A stretch of DNA of 64,000 nucleotides from NCBI GenBank assembly GCA_049520515.1, contig JBEKPS010000005.1, positions 186,001 to 250,000 of the forward strand, in the 5' to 3' direction. This document shows positions 43,176 through 52,267 of this stretch, piece by piece. Source of the stretch: JAFAMS01 sp049520515 (GTDB lineage Bacteria; Vulcanimicrobiota; Vulcanimicrobiia; Vulcanimicrobiales; Vulcanimicrobiaceae). The notes beneath the pieces are model-generated. The model did not search any database, was not told the DNA's origin, and saw only the letters and a list, made by a program, of their open reading frames with translations. Position numbers and translations under genes: made by a program. Every line of letters begins with the position of its first letter. Position 1 is the first letter of the stretch.

Positions 43176-43937
43176 ATGGATCTCGGGCTGGGCGGCAAGA
43201 TCGCCCTGGTCACAGGCGCGGCGAACGGAATCGGGCGCGCCATTGCGCAGGCGCTTGCCGGCGAGGGTGCCCGTGTTTATCTCGCCGATTTGGATGCCGC
43301 CGGTGCCGCAGCTGCTGCCAAGGGAATGCGGGCGAGCGGCGCCGCAGCCGAGGGGCTCGGCCTCGACGTCGGCGACGCGAGTTCCGTGCAAGAAGTCTTC
43401 GGCCGCATTCGCAGCCGTGAAAAGCGTCTCGACATTCTCATCAACAGCGCCGGGATCTTGCGAACGAGCACCTTGCGCGATTCAACAGCTGCGGATTGGG
43501 AGCTGCTCTCACGCATCAACGTCGGCGGTGTTTATCTTTGCAGCAAGGCAGCGCTTGATTCGATGAGCGAGCAACGGTATGGAAAGATCGTCAATCTCTC
43601 GTCGATCTCCGCATTCAAAGGCGGTGGTTCGGTTGGAAACGCGCTCTATGGGGCGAGCAAAGCTGCGGTCGCGGCGCTGACCAAGGGGTTCGCGCGAGAG
43701 TACGCACCGCTTGGAATCAACATCAATGCGGTTGCGCCGGCCGTGACGCAGACCCCGATGACGCACGATAGCTTTTCGAGTGCAGAGCTGCGCGCGCACG
43801 TCGAGCGCAGCATACCGGCCGGAAGAATCGCCGAAGCCTCCGAGATTGCGAGCCTAACGTTGTTCTTGGTTTCCGATCTCGCCGCGTATATCAACGGTTC
43901 GATCGTCGTGATCGATGGAGGGTTGTTGACCGCTTAG
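43176..43937 (+). CDS. SDR-family oxidoreductase (FabG-like)
   Basis: A 253-residue classical short-chain dehydrogenase: TGAANGIG at 13-20, LINSAG near 88-93, and catalytic Y158-x3-K162 in LYGASKAAV. The C-terminal IPAGRIAEASEIASLTLFLVS and NGSIVVIDGGL are standard. NAD(P)-dependent oxidation or reduction of a hydroxy or keto compound is expected; substrate unknown. It overlaps the convergent MHS transporter by 4 nt at the stop codons. Confidence 0.9.
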   Translation: MDLGLGGKIALVTGAANGIGRAIAQALAGEGARVYLADLDAAGAAAAAKGMRASGAAAEGLGLDVGDASSVQEVFGRIRSREKRLDILINSAGILRTSTLRDSTAADWELLSRINVGGVYLCSKAALDSMSEQRYGKIVNLSSISAFKGGGSVGNALYGASKAAVAALTKGFAREYAPLGININAVAPAVTQTPMTHDSFSSAELRAHVERSIPAGRIAEASEIASLTLFLVSDLAAYINGSIVVIDGGLLTA

Positions 43938-45268
43938 CCGGCGCCGACTGCCGCCGCCATCGCAGACTCACCGTCCGATGGAATCGGCATGTAGAACTTG
44001 CGCATGGCGAGCAGCGATACCAAGCTGATGATCGCAACCACGACCATGTAGCCGGCAACGAGCCACGGTTGTTTGTCGCCTTTTATCAACAATGCGGTCG
44101 CGATGATCGGCGTCAAGCCGCTCGCAAAGATACCGGAGAACTGATAGACGAGCGAGATTCCCGTGTATCGCACTCGGGTATCGAAGAGCTCGCTAAAGAG
44201 CGCCGCCTCCGGCCCGTAGATTGCCGCGTACGCGATTCCAAACGGAATCGCGATCGCAACCCAAGCCCAACCGACGCCTTGACCCATCAACCAAAATGCG
44301 GGATATGCAAGGATGCCCGTTGCGATCACACCACCGCCGAACACTTTGCGGCGGCCGATGCGATCCGAAAGCTTCGCCCAGAATGGGATGAAGAAAATCA
44401 TGACGATCGCTGCGATTGTCACGGCGTTGAGCACGTCGGTGCGCGGGTATTTGAGTGTCCCAACCATGTACGCGATCACGAACACGGCGTAGATGTTGAA
44501 GCCGACACCTTCGATGTATCGAATGCCCATGCCGAGGACTACGTTCTGCCAATAGTCCTTCATTAGCGCAGCGAACGGCACCGCGGCGACTTCGTTCCGC
44601 TGCTGGACCTTTTCAAACAGCGGCGTCTCGAAGATGCGCAAACGAATGTAGATACCGATGATAACGAGCACTGCGCTCAGCGCGAAACCGATGCGCCAGC
44701 CATAGGCGAGGAAATCATCAGATGAAAGACCGTGCGTCAAGAGCGCGGTCACGATCGTACCAAGCGCGAGGCCTGCGGGGACGCCGATTTGCGGCCAGCT
44801 TGCGTAGAATCCGCGATCGCGATCGGTCGAATGCTCGGCCGACATCAAAACCGCGCCGCCCCACTCGCCGCCGAGGCCAAAACCTTGAACCATGCGCAGC
44901 ACGAGCAAGATAATTGCAGCCGACGTGCCGATCGCGCTGTATGTGGGCAGAAACGCAATCAAGAACGTTCCGACACCCATGATCAGCAACGTAAGGATCA
45001 GCATGCTCTTACGTCCGATGCGATCGCCGAAGTGTCCGAAGAAGACTGCGCCGATTGGACGAGCGATGAATCCGACGAACGATGCGGTGAATGCGAGCAG
45101 CGTTCCAACGACCGGATCGAACTGCGGAAAGAAGAGCTTGCTGAACACAAGCGCCGCCATCGTGTTGTACAGAAAGAAGTCGTACCACTCAACCGTGGTG
45201 CCGACCGTGCTCGCGAACGCGACGAGCCGAATATCACTCGTTCCTGAAGCGGACGAACGTACTGCCAT
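43934..45268 (-). CDS. MHS-family MFS transporter
   Basis: A 444-residue, 12-helix major facilitator of the metabolite:H+ symporter group. TTVEWYDFFLYNTMAALVF in helix 1, FIARPIGAVFFGHFGDRIGR in the 2-3 loop, and SDRIGRRKVFGGG in the mid-loop are hallmark stretches. Relatives import organic acids or osmolytes such as shikimate, alpha-ketoglutarate, citrate or proline betaine. It lies divergently from the transhydrogenase gene (129 nt apart), which suggests import of a hydroxy- or keto-acid substrate. Confidence 0.92.
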   Translation of the reverse strand: MAVRSSASGTSDIRLVAFASTVGTTVEWYDFFLYNTMAALVFSKLFFPQFDPVVGTLLAFTASFVGFIARPIGAVFFGHFGDRIGRKSMLILTLLIMGVGTFLIAFLPTYSAIGTSAAIILLVLRMVQGFGLGGEWGGAVLMSAEHSTDRDRGFYASWPQIGVPAGLALGTIVTALLTHGLSSDDFLAYGWRIGFALSAVLVIIGIYIRLRIFETPLFEKVQQRNEVAAVPFAALMKDYWQNVVLGMGIRYIEGVGFNIYAVFVIAYMVGTLKYPRTDVLNAVTIAAIVMIFFIPFWAKLSDRIGRRKVFGGGVIATGILAYPAFWLMGQGVGWAWVAIAIPFGIAYAAIYGPEAALFSELFDTRVRYTGISLVYQFSGIFASGLTPIIATALLIKGDKQPWLVAGYMVVVAIISLVSLLAMRKFYMPIPSDGESAMAAAVGAG

Positions 45269-45397
45269 GGTTCCCCTCCCCGGCTATACCGCTCCGAACA
45301 TTGCTGCTTGCCCTTGATTATCCTGGTATGACGAGCAAGCCATCGACCGCCGCCGTCCCCGAGGAGCAGCGAAACTGAGGGCTGAACGGCGACCTCG

Positions 45398-46711
45398 ATG
45401 ATTTGTTGTCAACACGAACACTACGCGCCGACTGCGACGGGCGACTACGGTTTCGAAGTCGACGGGGCGCGAATCAAGTACGGACGCGGCGTCCTCGCCG
45501 AAGTCGGCGATGCGGCCAAGGCGCTCGGCATCGCACGCGCGGCTGTGTTCATCGACCCATATTTGCGCAAGCAAGATTTCGTCGATAAGGCACTGACGTC
45601 GCTGCGCGAAGCGAAGATCGATTCCGAGACGTACACTGATATCACGGTCGAACCGACCGACGTCTCGTTCAAGAAAGCTGCCGCATTCGCCGTCGAGGGA
45701 AAATTCGACGGCTTCATCTCAATCGGCGGCGGCTCGACAATCGACACGGCCAAAGCCGCCGATCTTTATGCAACGTATCCCGCCGAGTTCATGGACTACG
45801 TCAACGCGCCGATCGGCGCCGGGAAGGCGGTACCGGGTCCTTTGCGGCCGCACATCGCGTGCCCGACGACGTCCGGAACCGGCAGCGAGTGCACGGGAAT
45901 CGCGATCTTCGATTACCTCGAAATGAATGCGAAGACCGGAATTCGCGCGCGCGAGCTGCGTCCGGCGCTCGGGATAATCGATCCGGACACGACACGAACG
46001 CTGCCCCCGATGGTCGTTGCGTGCAGCGGCTTCGACGTCCTCAGCCACGCCCTCGAATCGTACACGGCGATTCCATACTCGCGACGAGCGCGTGTCGCCA
46101 AAGGCGTCGCGCGTCCGCTTTCACAGGGCGCAAATCCGTACAGCGACGTCGGATGTATCAGCGCGCTTTCTATTCTCGGCCAGCACATCGCGCGCGCCGT
46201 GCACGATCCGAACGACGATGAAGCTCGTGAGCGCATGATGTTCGCGGCGATGCTTGCGGGCATCGCCTTCGGCAACGCGGGATGCCATCTGCCGCACGGA
46301 ATGTCGTATGCGGTCTCAGGACTCGTCAAGAGCTTCCGCGCTCCAGGTTACGATCCGAAAGAAGCGATGGTGCCGCACGGTATGTCCGTAATTCTCAACG
46401 CGCCGTCGGTCTTTCGCTTCACGGCGCCTGCGTGCCCGGAACGGCATTTGGAAGCAGCCGAAAAGCTCGGTGCGGATATTCGCAACGCCGGAGCGGATGA
46501 TGCCGGGCAGGTTCTTAGCGAGCAGATTATCGCGCTGATGAAAGAAACCGGAATTCCGAATGGACTTGCCGCGGTCGGGTACGGCAATCCCGACCTCGAC
46601 GCGCTGACCGACGGATCGTTTCCGCAAAAAGGCTTGATCAACAACGCCCCGCGCGAAACCTCGCGCGAGCAGTTACGCGATCTGTACGCCAACGCGCTAG
46701 CCTACTGGTAG
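45398..46711 (+). CDS. Hydroxyacid-oxoacid transhydrogenase-like iron-containing alcohol dehydrogenase
   Basis: A 437-residue group III alcohol dehydrogenase. ISIGGGSTIDTAKAADLYAT binds NAD, CPTTSGTGSECTG is conserved, and His residues in SHALESYTA, NAGCHLPHGMSY and VPHGMSV are likely metal ligands. The overall pattern and the GYDPKEAMVPHGMSVILNAP region match hydroxyacid-oxoacid transhydrogenase (ADHFE1/HOT), which moves hydride from 4-hydroxybutyrate to 2-oxoglutarate using tightly bound NAD. The physiological substrate here is not proven. It converges with the liv operon. Confidence 0.87.
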   Translation: MICCQHEHYAPTATGDYGFEVDGARIKYGRGVLAEVGDAAKALGIARAAVFIDPYLRKQDFVDKALTSLREAKIDSETYTDITVEPTDVSFKKAAAFAVEGKFDGFISIGGGSTIDTAKAADLYATYPAEFMDYVNAPIGAGKAVPGPLRPHIACPTTSGTGSECTGIAIFDYLEMNAKTGIRARELRPALGIIDPDTTRTLPPMVVACSGFDVLSHALESYTAIPYSRRARVAKGVARPLSQGANPYSDVGCISALSILGQHIARAVHDPNDDEARERMMFAAMLAGIAFGNAGCHLPHGMSYAVSGLVKSFRAPGYDPKEAMVPHGMSVILNAPSVFRFTAPACPERHLEAAEKLGADIRNAGADDAGQVLSEQIIALMKETGIPNGLAAVGYGNPDLDALTDGSFPQKGLINNAPRETSREQLRDLYANALAYW

Positions 46712-46719
46712 TCCCTCTC

Positions 46720-47442
46720 TTAGGCCGTCGCTAAGCCCATCAGTTGGCGGACTCGGGGGCGATCGGCGCGCAGTTCAGCCGCGGCGCCTTCATACACGAT
46801 GCGTCCATCGTCTATCACGTATGCGCGTTGTGCCGCCTTCAGCGCCATGAGCGCGTTTTGTTCGACGAGCAGAATCGAGACGCCGTGAGTGCGTAAGTCT
46901 TCGATCGTGCGATAGACTTCGTGCACGATGATTGGCGCCAACCCCTGGGATGGCTCGTCGATCAAGATCAAATCAGGATTGCCGACGAGAGCGCGGCCGA
47001 TCGCGAGCATCTCTTGTTCACCCCCTGAGAGCTTCCCCGATTTACGCGTGCGCAATTCGGCGAGCTTTGGAAAGCGCTCGAAGGTGCGCTCGATTGTCCA
47101 ACCCTCGCCGTTACCGCCGCGTTCAGCGAGCTGCAATGTTTCAAGTGTCGTGAGCGCGCCGAACATCAGCCGGCCTTCCGGCACGTAACCGATCCCCATT
47201 TTGGCGATCTGATAGGTCGGTAACCCACGGACCTCGACGCCCTTGAACTTCACCGAGCCTGCGCGCGGCGGCGTAAGTCCGAGAATGCTACGGATCGTTG
47301 TCGTCTTTCCGGCGCCGTTCAGGCCGAGCAGCGTGACGATCTCGCCCTTTTTCACGTTCAGCGACACACCCCGTAAGATATGGCTCTTGCCGTAGTACGT
47401 CTGGATGTCGTTCACTTCGAGCAACGGCGCGCCCTCAGACAT
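46720..47442 (-). CDS. livF: Branched-chain-type ABC transporter ATP-binding protein LivF
   Basis: A 240-residue ATPase: Walker A GLNGAGKTT, signature LSGGEQEMLAIGRAL and Walker B LILIDEPSQGL. The LivF-type C-terminus (AYVIDDGRIVYEG) is present. With LivG it powers the LivHM channel. It overlaps livG by 8 nt. In this operon the system is predicted to import a sulfonate or other organic acid rather than leucine, based on its neighbours. Confidence 0.92.
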   Translation of the reverse strand: MSEGAPLLEVNDIQTYYGKSHILRGVSLNVKKGEIVTLLGLNGAGKTTTIRSILGLTPPRAGSVKFKGVEVRGLPTYQIAKMGIGYVPEGRLMFGALTTLETLQLAERGGNGEGWTIERTFERFPKLAELRTRKSGKLSGGEQEMLAIGRALVGNPDLILIDEPSQGLAPIIVHEVYRTIEDLRTHGVSILLVEQNALMALKAAQRAYVIDDGRIVYEGAAAELRADRPRVRQLMGLATA

Positions 47443-48220
47443 CTGCGGTGTCCTCTTCTACACCGAGATATGCTTCGCGCACGCGCGCGTCGTTGAGCAC
47501 TTCTTTCGGCTCGCCGCGGAGCAGCGCGCGGCCGCGGTCCATCACCATGATCGTGTCGGCGAGACTCGCGACAAACCGCATGTTGTGCTCGACAAAGACG
47601 ACCGTAAGACCGAGCCGGTCGCGCAAATCGCGCACGACCTCCATAACGCGTGCCGTGTCGGCTTCCGCCAAACCGGCAGTCGGTTCGTCGAGGAGTACCA
47701 GCTTCGGATCGACCGAAAGACATGCCGCGATCTCGACGAGTCGCTGACTACCGTGCGAGAGCGACGCGACTTGCGTATCCTTCCACCGTTGCATGTTGAC
47801 GAAGCCGAGCAGCTCGTCGACGCGCACGTCGACCTGCTTTTTTCGCCCGCCAAGACCGCGCAGGCTGCCGGCTATGGCCATCTTGCTGTGGACGCCAAGC
47901 GCGACGTTCTCGTACACGGTGAGCTCGGGGAAGATGCTCGGCGTTTGGAACGTCCGGCTCATACCGCGCCCGATGCGTTCGTAGTTCGGTGCACGCGTAA
48001 TGTCCCGACCGAGAAAACTTACCTTCCCCGCTTCGGGAAAATAGAAGCCGGTCAAGGCGTTGAAAAAGCTCGTCTTTCCGGCGCCGTTCGGACCGATGAT
48101 TGCAAAGATCTCGCGTTCGTGCACCTCGATATCGACCTCAACGACCGCATGGACGCCGCCGAACGAGAGTGAGACTTTTTCAGCGCGCAACATCACGTCG
48201 CCGCTCGCGGCAACGCTCAT
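47435..48220 (-). CDS. livG: Branched-chain-type ABC transporter ATP-binding protein LivG
   Basis: A 261-residue ATPase with Walker A GPNGAGKTSFFNALTGF, signature LSHGSQRLVEIAACLS, Walker B LVLLDEPTAGL, and the LivG-specific region RTFQTPSIFPELTVYENVALG. It overlaps livM by 4 nt and livF by 8 nt. Signature serine-glycine-histidine-glycine replaces the commoner LSGG, as is frequent in LivG. Confidence 0.92.
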   Translation of the reverse strand: MSVAASGDVMLRAEKVSLSFGGVHAVVEVDIEVHEREIFAIIGPNGAGKTSFFNALTGFYFPEAGKVSFLGRDITRAPNYERIGRGMSRTFQTPSIFPELTVYENVALGVHSKMAIAGSLRGLGGRKKQVDVRVDELLGFVNMQRWKDTQVASLSHGSQRLVEIAACLSVDPKLVLLDEPTAGLAEADTARVMEVVRDLRDRLGLTVVFVEHNMRFVASLADTIMVMDRGRALLRGEPKEVLNDARVREAYLGVEEDTADV

Positions 48221-49224
48221 CCGGGCTCCACCTGGGCAAGCGCATCAGCGTGCACGTGATCGAGGGTCGCGTCGATGTCTTCGCTCGTCGTATTCGGGCG
48301 TGAGAGAAACCCGAGAATGCCTTTCGGAAAGAACAATACGCACGCGACAAACAGCGCGCCGATGAATATTTGCCAGGTCTCCGTCTTGCTGCTTAGGACG
48401 TTGGCGGCGAGCGTGTAGATGATGGCGCCGATGAACGGACCCCAAAGGGTTCCGGCTCCGCCGAGAATCGTCATCATGACGAAGTCACCGGATTGGTGCC
48501 AGTCCATCAGTAGAGGGTAGGCGAAATTGATCGACATCGAATACAGCGATCCTGCGATGCCGGCTACCATACCGGAGATCACGAGCGCTTTGAAGATCAT
48601 GCGATCGCTATTGATCGCGAGGTACCGCACGCGTATCTCATTTTGACTAATCGCCCGAAGCGATAAACCGAACGGCGATCGAACCAGGAACCACATGAAC
48701 GCCATCACCGCGACGAAGACGATGAGCACGTAATAATAGTAGGCCGGACCGTCCATGGGATTCGACTGCGGCCCAAAAAGATGCGGGCGCGAAATCGAGA
48801 ATCCGTCTTCGCCGCCGGTTACGTTGCTCCAACGATAGGCGATGAAATAATAGACTTGCCCGAACGCAACCGTCATCAGCGCAAAATAAATACCGCGCCG
48901 GCGAATGAGAAACGGCGCCAAAATGAACGCAGAAAGCGTTCCGGTCAGGGCACCGACGATCGTCGCAAGGATCATGTTGTCGGGCATGATGTAGTGGCTG
49001 AAAAGCGCCGAGCCGTACGCGCCGACTCCGAAAAACGCGGCGTTACCAAAGGCCATGAAGCCGGTATAGCCGACCAGAATGTTGACGCTCGCCGCTGCAA
49101 GACCAAATAGTAGCAACGACGTCCCAAGCGAGACGTTCAGCTGGATGACGTTCATCCACAGCGGCATTCCCAAGAGCACGATCGCGAGGAGCGACATGCC
49201 GGCGGTATCGAGCGTCCGCTTCAT
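48217..49224 (-). CDS. livM: Branched-chain-type ABC transporter permease LivM
   Basis: A 335-residue permease with about nine membrane segments. NILVGYTGFMAFGNAAFFGVGAY-like and RSPFGLSLRAISQNEIR stretches are typical of LivM, and LGGAGTLWGPFIGA lies near the C-terminus. A 25-residue charged tail follows the last helix. It overlaps both livH and livG by 4 nt. Confidence 0.92.
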   Translation of the reverse strand: MKRTLDTAGMSLLAIVLLGMPLWMNVIQLNVSLGTSLLLFGLAAASVNILVGYTGFMAFGNAAFFGVGAYGSALFSHYIMPDNMILATIVGALTGTLSAFILAPFLIRRRGIYFALMTVAFGQVYYFIAYRWSNVTGGEDGFSISRPHLFGPQSNPMDGPAYYYYVLIVFVAVMAFMWFLVRSPFGLSLRAISQNEIRVRYLAINSDRMIFKALVISGMVAGIAGSLYSMSINFAYPLLMDWHQSGDFVMMTILGGAGTLWGPFIGAIIYTLAANVLSSKTETWQIFIGALFVACVLFFPKGILGFLSRPNTTSEDIDATLDHVHADALAQVEPG

Positions 49225-50090
49225 CCGAAGAGACCCTCCTCACCAAACAGTCCTCGCGGTCGAATCAGCAGGACCACCGCCATAAGAACGTACGTGACGA
49301 TCTCGGAAGCTGCCGGCGCATACAGCGTCGTGACGCTCTGACCGACTCCGAGCAGTAATCCTCCAACCAAGCTCCCTGCGATGCTACCCATCCCGCCGAT
49401 TACGACGGTGATGAAGGCCGGCATCAGCAAACCGTTCCCCATCGTCGGCGAGAGGCCGATCAGTCCGGAAGCCAGCACGCCGGCGATCGCCGCCAAAAAG
49501 ATGCCGATGCCAAAATTCATCATGTAGAGCATTTGTGTGTTGATGCCAAGAGCCGCCATCATCTCGCGGTTGAGCACGGCACCGCGCAGACGCAAACCTT
49601 GGCGCGTGCGATACAGAAAGAGCAACAACATCGCCATGGCGACCGCGAGCACGGCGACGATCGCCAAACGGAACGTCGGCAGCACGGTGTCGCCGATGAT
49701 CGTCGCCCCTTGAAGCGACGCCGGCGGTGAAAACGGGACCGATTGCGGACCCCAGATGAGCCGGAAAACTTCTTCGGCGATAAGCGCGAGACCGAAGGTC
49801 AACAGCAAACTGTAGAGCGGGATGCGTTTGTACAGCGGCTGGATCAACGTTCGCTCGACAGCCAGGCCGATGACGACGGTCAGAATCGCGGAAATCCCAA
49901 GCGCCAGCCAAAAGTTTGTCCCGCGTTGGATAAGCGTGAACGCCAAATAGCCGGCAAGCGTTAGGAACGAGCCGTGCGCGAGATTGACCGTACCGGTAAG
50001 GTTCATGATCAGCGACAAACCGATTGCGATGATCGCGTAAAACGCGCCCAGCACGATGCCGTTGACAATTTCGGGGATGAGTCGTTCCAT
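49221..50090 (-). CDS. livH: Branched-chain-type ABC transporter permease LivH
   Basis: A 289-residue permease with about eight helices. NGIVLGAFYAIIAIGLSLI, NLAHGSFLTLAGY, RTRQGLRLRGAVLNREMM and GGMGSIAGSLVGG are the conserved LivH stretches. It follows the binding-protein gene by 84 nt, a gap that contains a strong hairpin, and overlaps livM by 4 nt. Confidence 0.92.
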   Translation of the reverse strand: MERLIPEIVNGIVLGAFYAIIAIGLSLIMNLTGTVNLAHGSFLTLAGYLAFTLIQRGTNFWLALGISAILTVVIGLAVERTLIQPLYKRIPLYSLLLTFGLALIAEEVFRLIWGPQSVPFSPPASLQGATIIGDTVLPTFRLAIVAVLAVAMAMLLLFLYRTRQGLRLRGAVLNREMMAALGINTQMLYMMNFGIGIFLAAIAGVLASGLIGLSPTMGNGLLMPAFITVVIGGMGSIAGSLVGGLLLGVGQSVTTLYAPAASEIVTYVLMAVVLLIRPRGLFGEEGLFG

Positions 50091-50110
50091 TACGTCCCTT
50101 TATATGAATG

Positions 50111-50150
50111 CGTCATCCCGAGCGCCGCAGAGCGGACACTCGGGATGACG
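50111..50150. repeat. Perfect inverted repeat between the binding-protein and livH genes
   Basis: CGTCATCCCGAG (50111-50122) pairs exactly with CTCGGGATGACG (50139-50150); inside, CCGC-AGA-GCGG adds a second stem. REP-like hairpins at this position commonly stabilise the upstream binding-protein message so that it outnumbers the permeases. No T tract is present. Confidence 0.6.
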
Positions 50151-50174
50151 GTAAGGGGTGGATCTAGCGAACTC

Positions 50175-51428
50175 TTACGCGGGCCAAGCGAGCTTGCAGA
50201 CCTTCTCCTGCTCTGAGACTGGATGTTCGATCGCGTCTCCCGGCTGAACGTCGATCATCTTGAAGATGTCTTTTGCATTGCCGTCTTGACCACCGGCGAC
50301 GGTCTCACAGAAGAGCATCGGCCACTCGAGCTGATGATCGACGGTGCGATAGGTTCCCGATCCTTGCTGAAGCGGATGGAACGTCATTCCGGAAAGCGCT
50401 TTGCACACTTTCACGGGATCCGTACCCTTGGCTTCCTGGATCGCGGTGGCCATGCGTTCAACCGTGATGTAGCCGAATGCGCTGCGCGCCGTCGGCGGCT
50501 CTTGAAATTGCGTCATGTAGCGCGAGACGAACGATTGGGCTTCCTTATTATTTCCGACGTTCTTGTAGTACCACTCGACGCCCCAATAACCGACTTGCGC
50601 TTCCTTCGGTACGCCCCACAGCGGCTCGAGCTCGCCCTGCGGCCCGGCAACTGGAATGCGCTTGAGAATTCCGAACGAGTTGGCCTGTTTGAGACAGTTG
50701 GTTTGATCGTCGCCTTGCACCATGATGATCAGACAGTCCGGCTTCGCCGCAAGAACCTTCGTCAGGTATGCGCTGAAATCGGTCGTACCGAGCGGCGTGA
50801 GATCGCTACCCACGACCTGGATGCCGAGCTGTGCCTCCATTGACTTATAACCGTCGAGCAGCGAATGCCCAAACGCGTAGTCCGGCGTGATGTAGTACCA
50901 CTTCTTGCCGAACTTCTTCGAAATCGAAAGACCGGTAGCGTGCGTTTCCGCCCACGTGCTGTGGCACGTGCGAAACGACGTCCAGTGACATTGCGAACCG
51001 GTCACGGTGTCGGTGTGGCCGCCGGAGACGAGGAATGGCTTACCGGCCTGGAACGCCACGTTACTGACGGCCTGCGAATTTGCGCTGTTCAGCGTTCCGA
51101 TCAGCACCGGAACTTTGTCGACTTCGAAAAGCTTACGCGCTTTTTCGACCGCAGTTCCCGGGTTATTGGCGTTATCTTCGACGAGCAGGTTTATCTTGCG
51201 GCCGAGAACGCCGCCTTTCTTATTCCAATCGTCGACTGCCATCTGCATCCCGCGAACTTCGTTCTTCGCAGGGTACGCATACACGCCCGTCAGCTCTTCG
51301 TCGACGCCGATGTTCAGCGTCTCCTCAGCTTCTGTGCGTTTCGGGATAAGAGCTGGAAAGCCAAGAACGACTCCGCCCGCTATGGCGGCCTTCTTGACAA
51401 AATCTCGACGTGACCTGGACCCCTCCAC
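50175..51428 (-). CDS. Tat-exported ABC transporter substrate-binding protein (LivK-like)
   Basis: About 417 residues of the periplasmic binding protein type 1 fold. The N-terminus SRRDFVKKAAIAGGVVLGFP is a twin-arginine signal. AGGAGG stands 5 nt before the GTG at 51428, so that start is preferred over the GTG two codons upstream, which abuts the Shine-Dalgarno. GVYAYPAKNEVRGMQMAVDDW and FVSRYMTQFQEPPTARSAFG are of the urea/amide/branched-chain class. It should capture the substrate for LivHMGF. The position after the Xsc operon suggests a C2 sulfonate or related organic anion. Confidence 0.9.
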   Translation of the reverse strand: MEGSRSRRDFVKKAAIAGGVVLGFPALIPKRTEAEETLNIGVDEELTGVYAYPAKNEVRGMQMAVDDWNKKGGVLGRKINLLVEDNANNPGTAVEKARKLFEVDKVPVLIGTLNSANSQAVSNVAFQAGKPFLVSGGHTDTVTGSQCHWTSFRTCHSTWAETHATGLSISKKFGKKWYYITPDYAFGHSLLDGYKSMEAQLGIQVVGSDLTPLGTTDFSAYLTKVLAAKPDCLIIMVQGDDQTNCLKQANSFGILKRIPVAGPQGELEPLWGVPKEAQVGYWGVEWYYKNVGNNKEAQSFVSRYMTQFQEPPTARSAFGYITVERMATAIQEAKGTDPVKVCKALSGMTFHPLQQGSGTYRTVDHQLEWPMLFCETVAGGQDGNAKDIFKMIDVQPGDAIEHPVSEQEKVCKLAWPA

Positions 51429-51460
51429 AAACACCTCCTAGGCCGGCACATCGGCCGACC

Positions 51461-51494
51461 AAAAAACTTCGCGCCCCGAAGCCTACTTCGGCGC
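51461..51494 (-). terminator. Possible intrinsic terminator between the ABC ATPase gene and the liv operon
   Basis: On the minus strand GCGCC-GAAG pairs with CTTC-(GG)-GGCGC around a short loop (51494-51471), and six T follow after a few bases (51466-51461). It stands about 11 nt after the upstream gene's stop. It could end the xsc transcript or reduce readthrough into the transporter genes. Confidence 0.5.
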
Positions 51495-51504
51495 CGGGTT
51501 TTCG

Positions 51505-52267
51505 TCAATTGGCGACAGCGCCCTCTGCATCATGAAAACGTTGCAGTCGCCGTAAGAATTGCTTCGTGCGTTCATTTTGCGGCCGATCGAGCATCTCGCG
51601 GGGCTTGCCTTCCTCGACAACCACCCCTTCGGCGATCAAGACGAGCCGATCGCCGACCTCCCGCGCGAATTGCATCTCATGGGTCACGACGATCATCGTC
51701 ATCCCAGATTTCGCGAGATCGCGCATCACTTCGAGCACGTCGCCGACCAGCTCCGGATCGAGCGCCGAGGTGACCTCATCGAAGAGCATCACGCGCGGAT
51801 CCATCATAAGAGCCCGCGCAATGGCAACGCGCTGCTGCTGGCCCCCAGAAAGCTGGTGCGGGTAACTGTCCGCTTTGTCGTGCAAGCCGACACGGTCGAG
51901 CAGTGCGCTCGCGCGCTCTCCGGCTTCTGAATTCGATTGGCGCAAGGCCTGGGTCGGTGCGAGCGTGAGGTTATCGATGACGCGCAGGTGCGGAAAGAGA
52001 TTGAACTGCTGGAACACCATGCCAACTTGACGCCTGACGGCATTCACGTTGACGCCGGGCTCGCTGATGACTTGACCGTCGACGATGATACGGCCGCGCT
52101 GAATCGGCTCGAGGAGATTGATGCAGCGCAAGAGGGTGCTCTTGCCGCCGCCGCTCGGACCGATGACCACGAGCACTTCGCCCCGGCCTACCTCCAAGCT
52201 GACGTCTTGGTAAGACGACGTTCGGACCGAAGCGCTTCTCGATTCCCTCGATCCGGACGAGACTCAC
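51505..52267 (-). pseudogene. GlnQ-type amino-acid ABC ATPase with an apparent single-base frameshift
   Basis: From the GTG at 52267, which overlaps the upstream stop (GTGA), the frame reads SLVRIEGIEKRFGPNVVL and then leaves the family. The family resumes in another frame as DVSLEVGRGEVLVVIGPSGG, with Walker A GPSGGGKST, signature LSGGQQQRVAIARAL and Walker B VMLFDEVTSALDP all intact. Removing one C (one G of the plus-strand pair at 52209-52210) restores VLQDVSLEV exactly. It is either a sequencing or assembly error or a recent mutation. An internal TTG at 52197 would give a 230-residue form missing the first strand. No matching permease is nearby. Confidence 0.8.
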
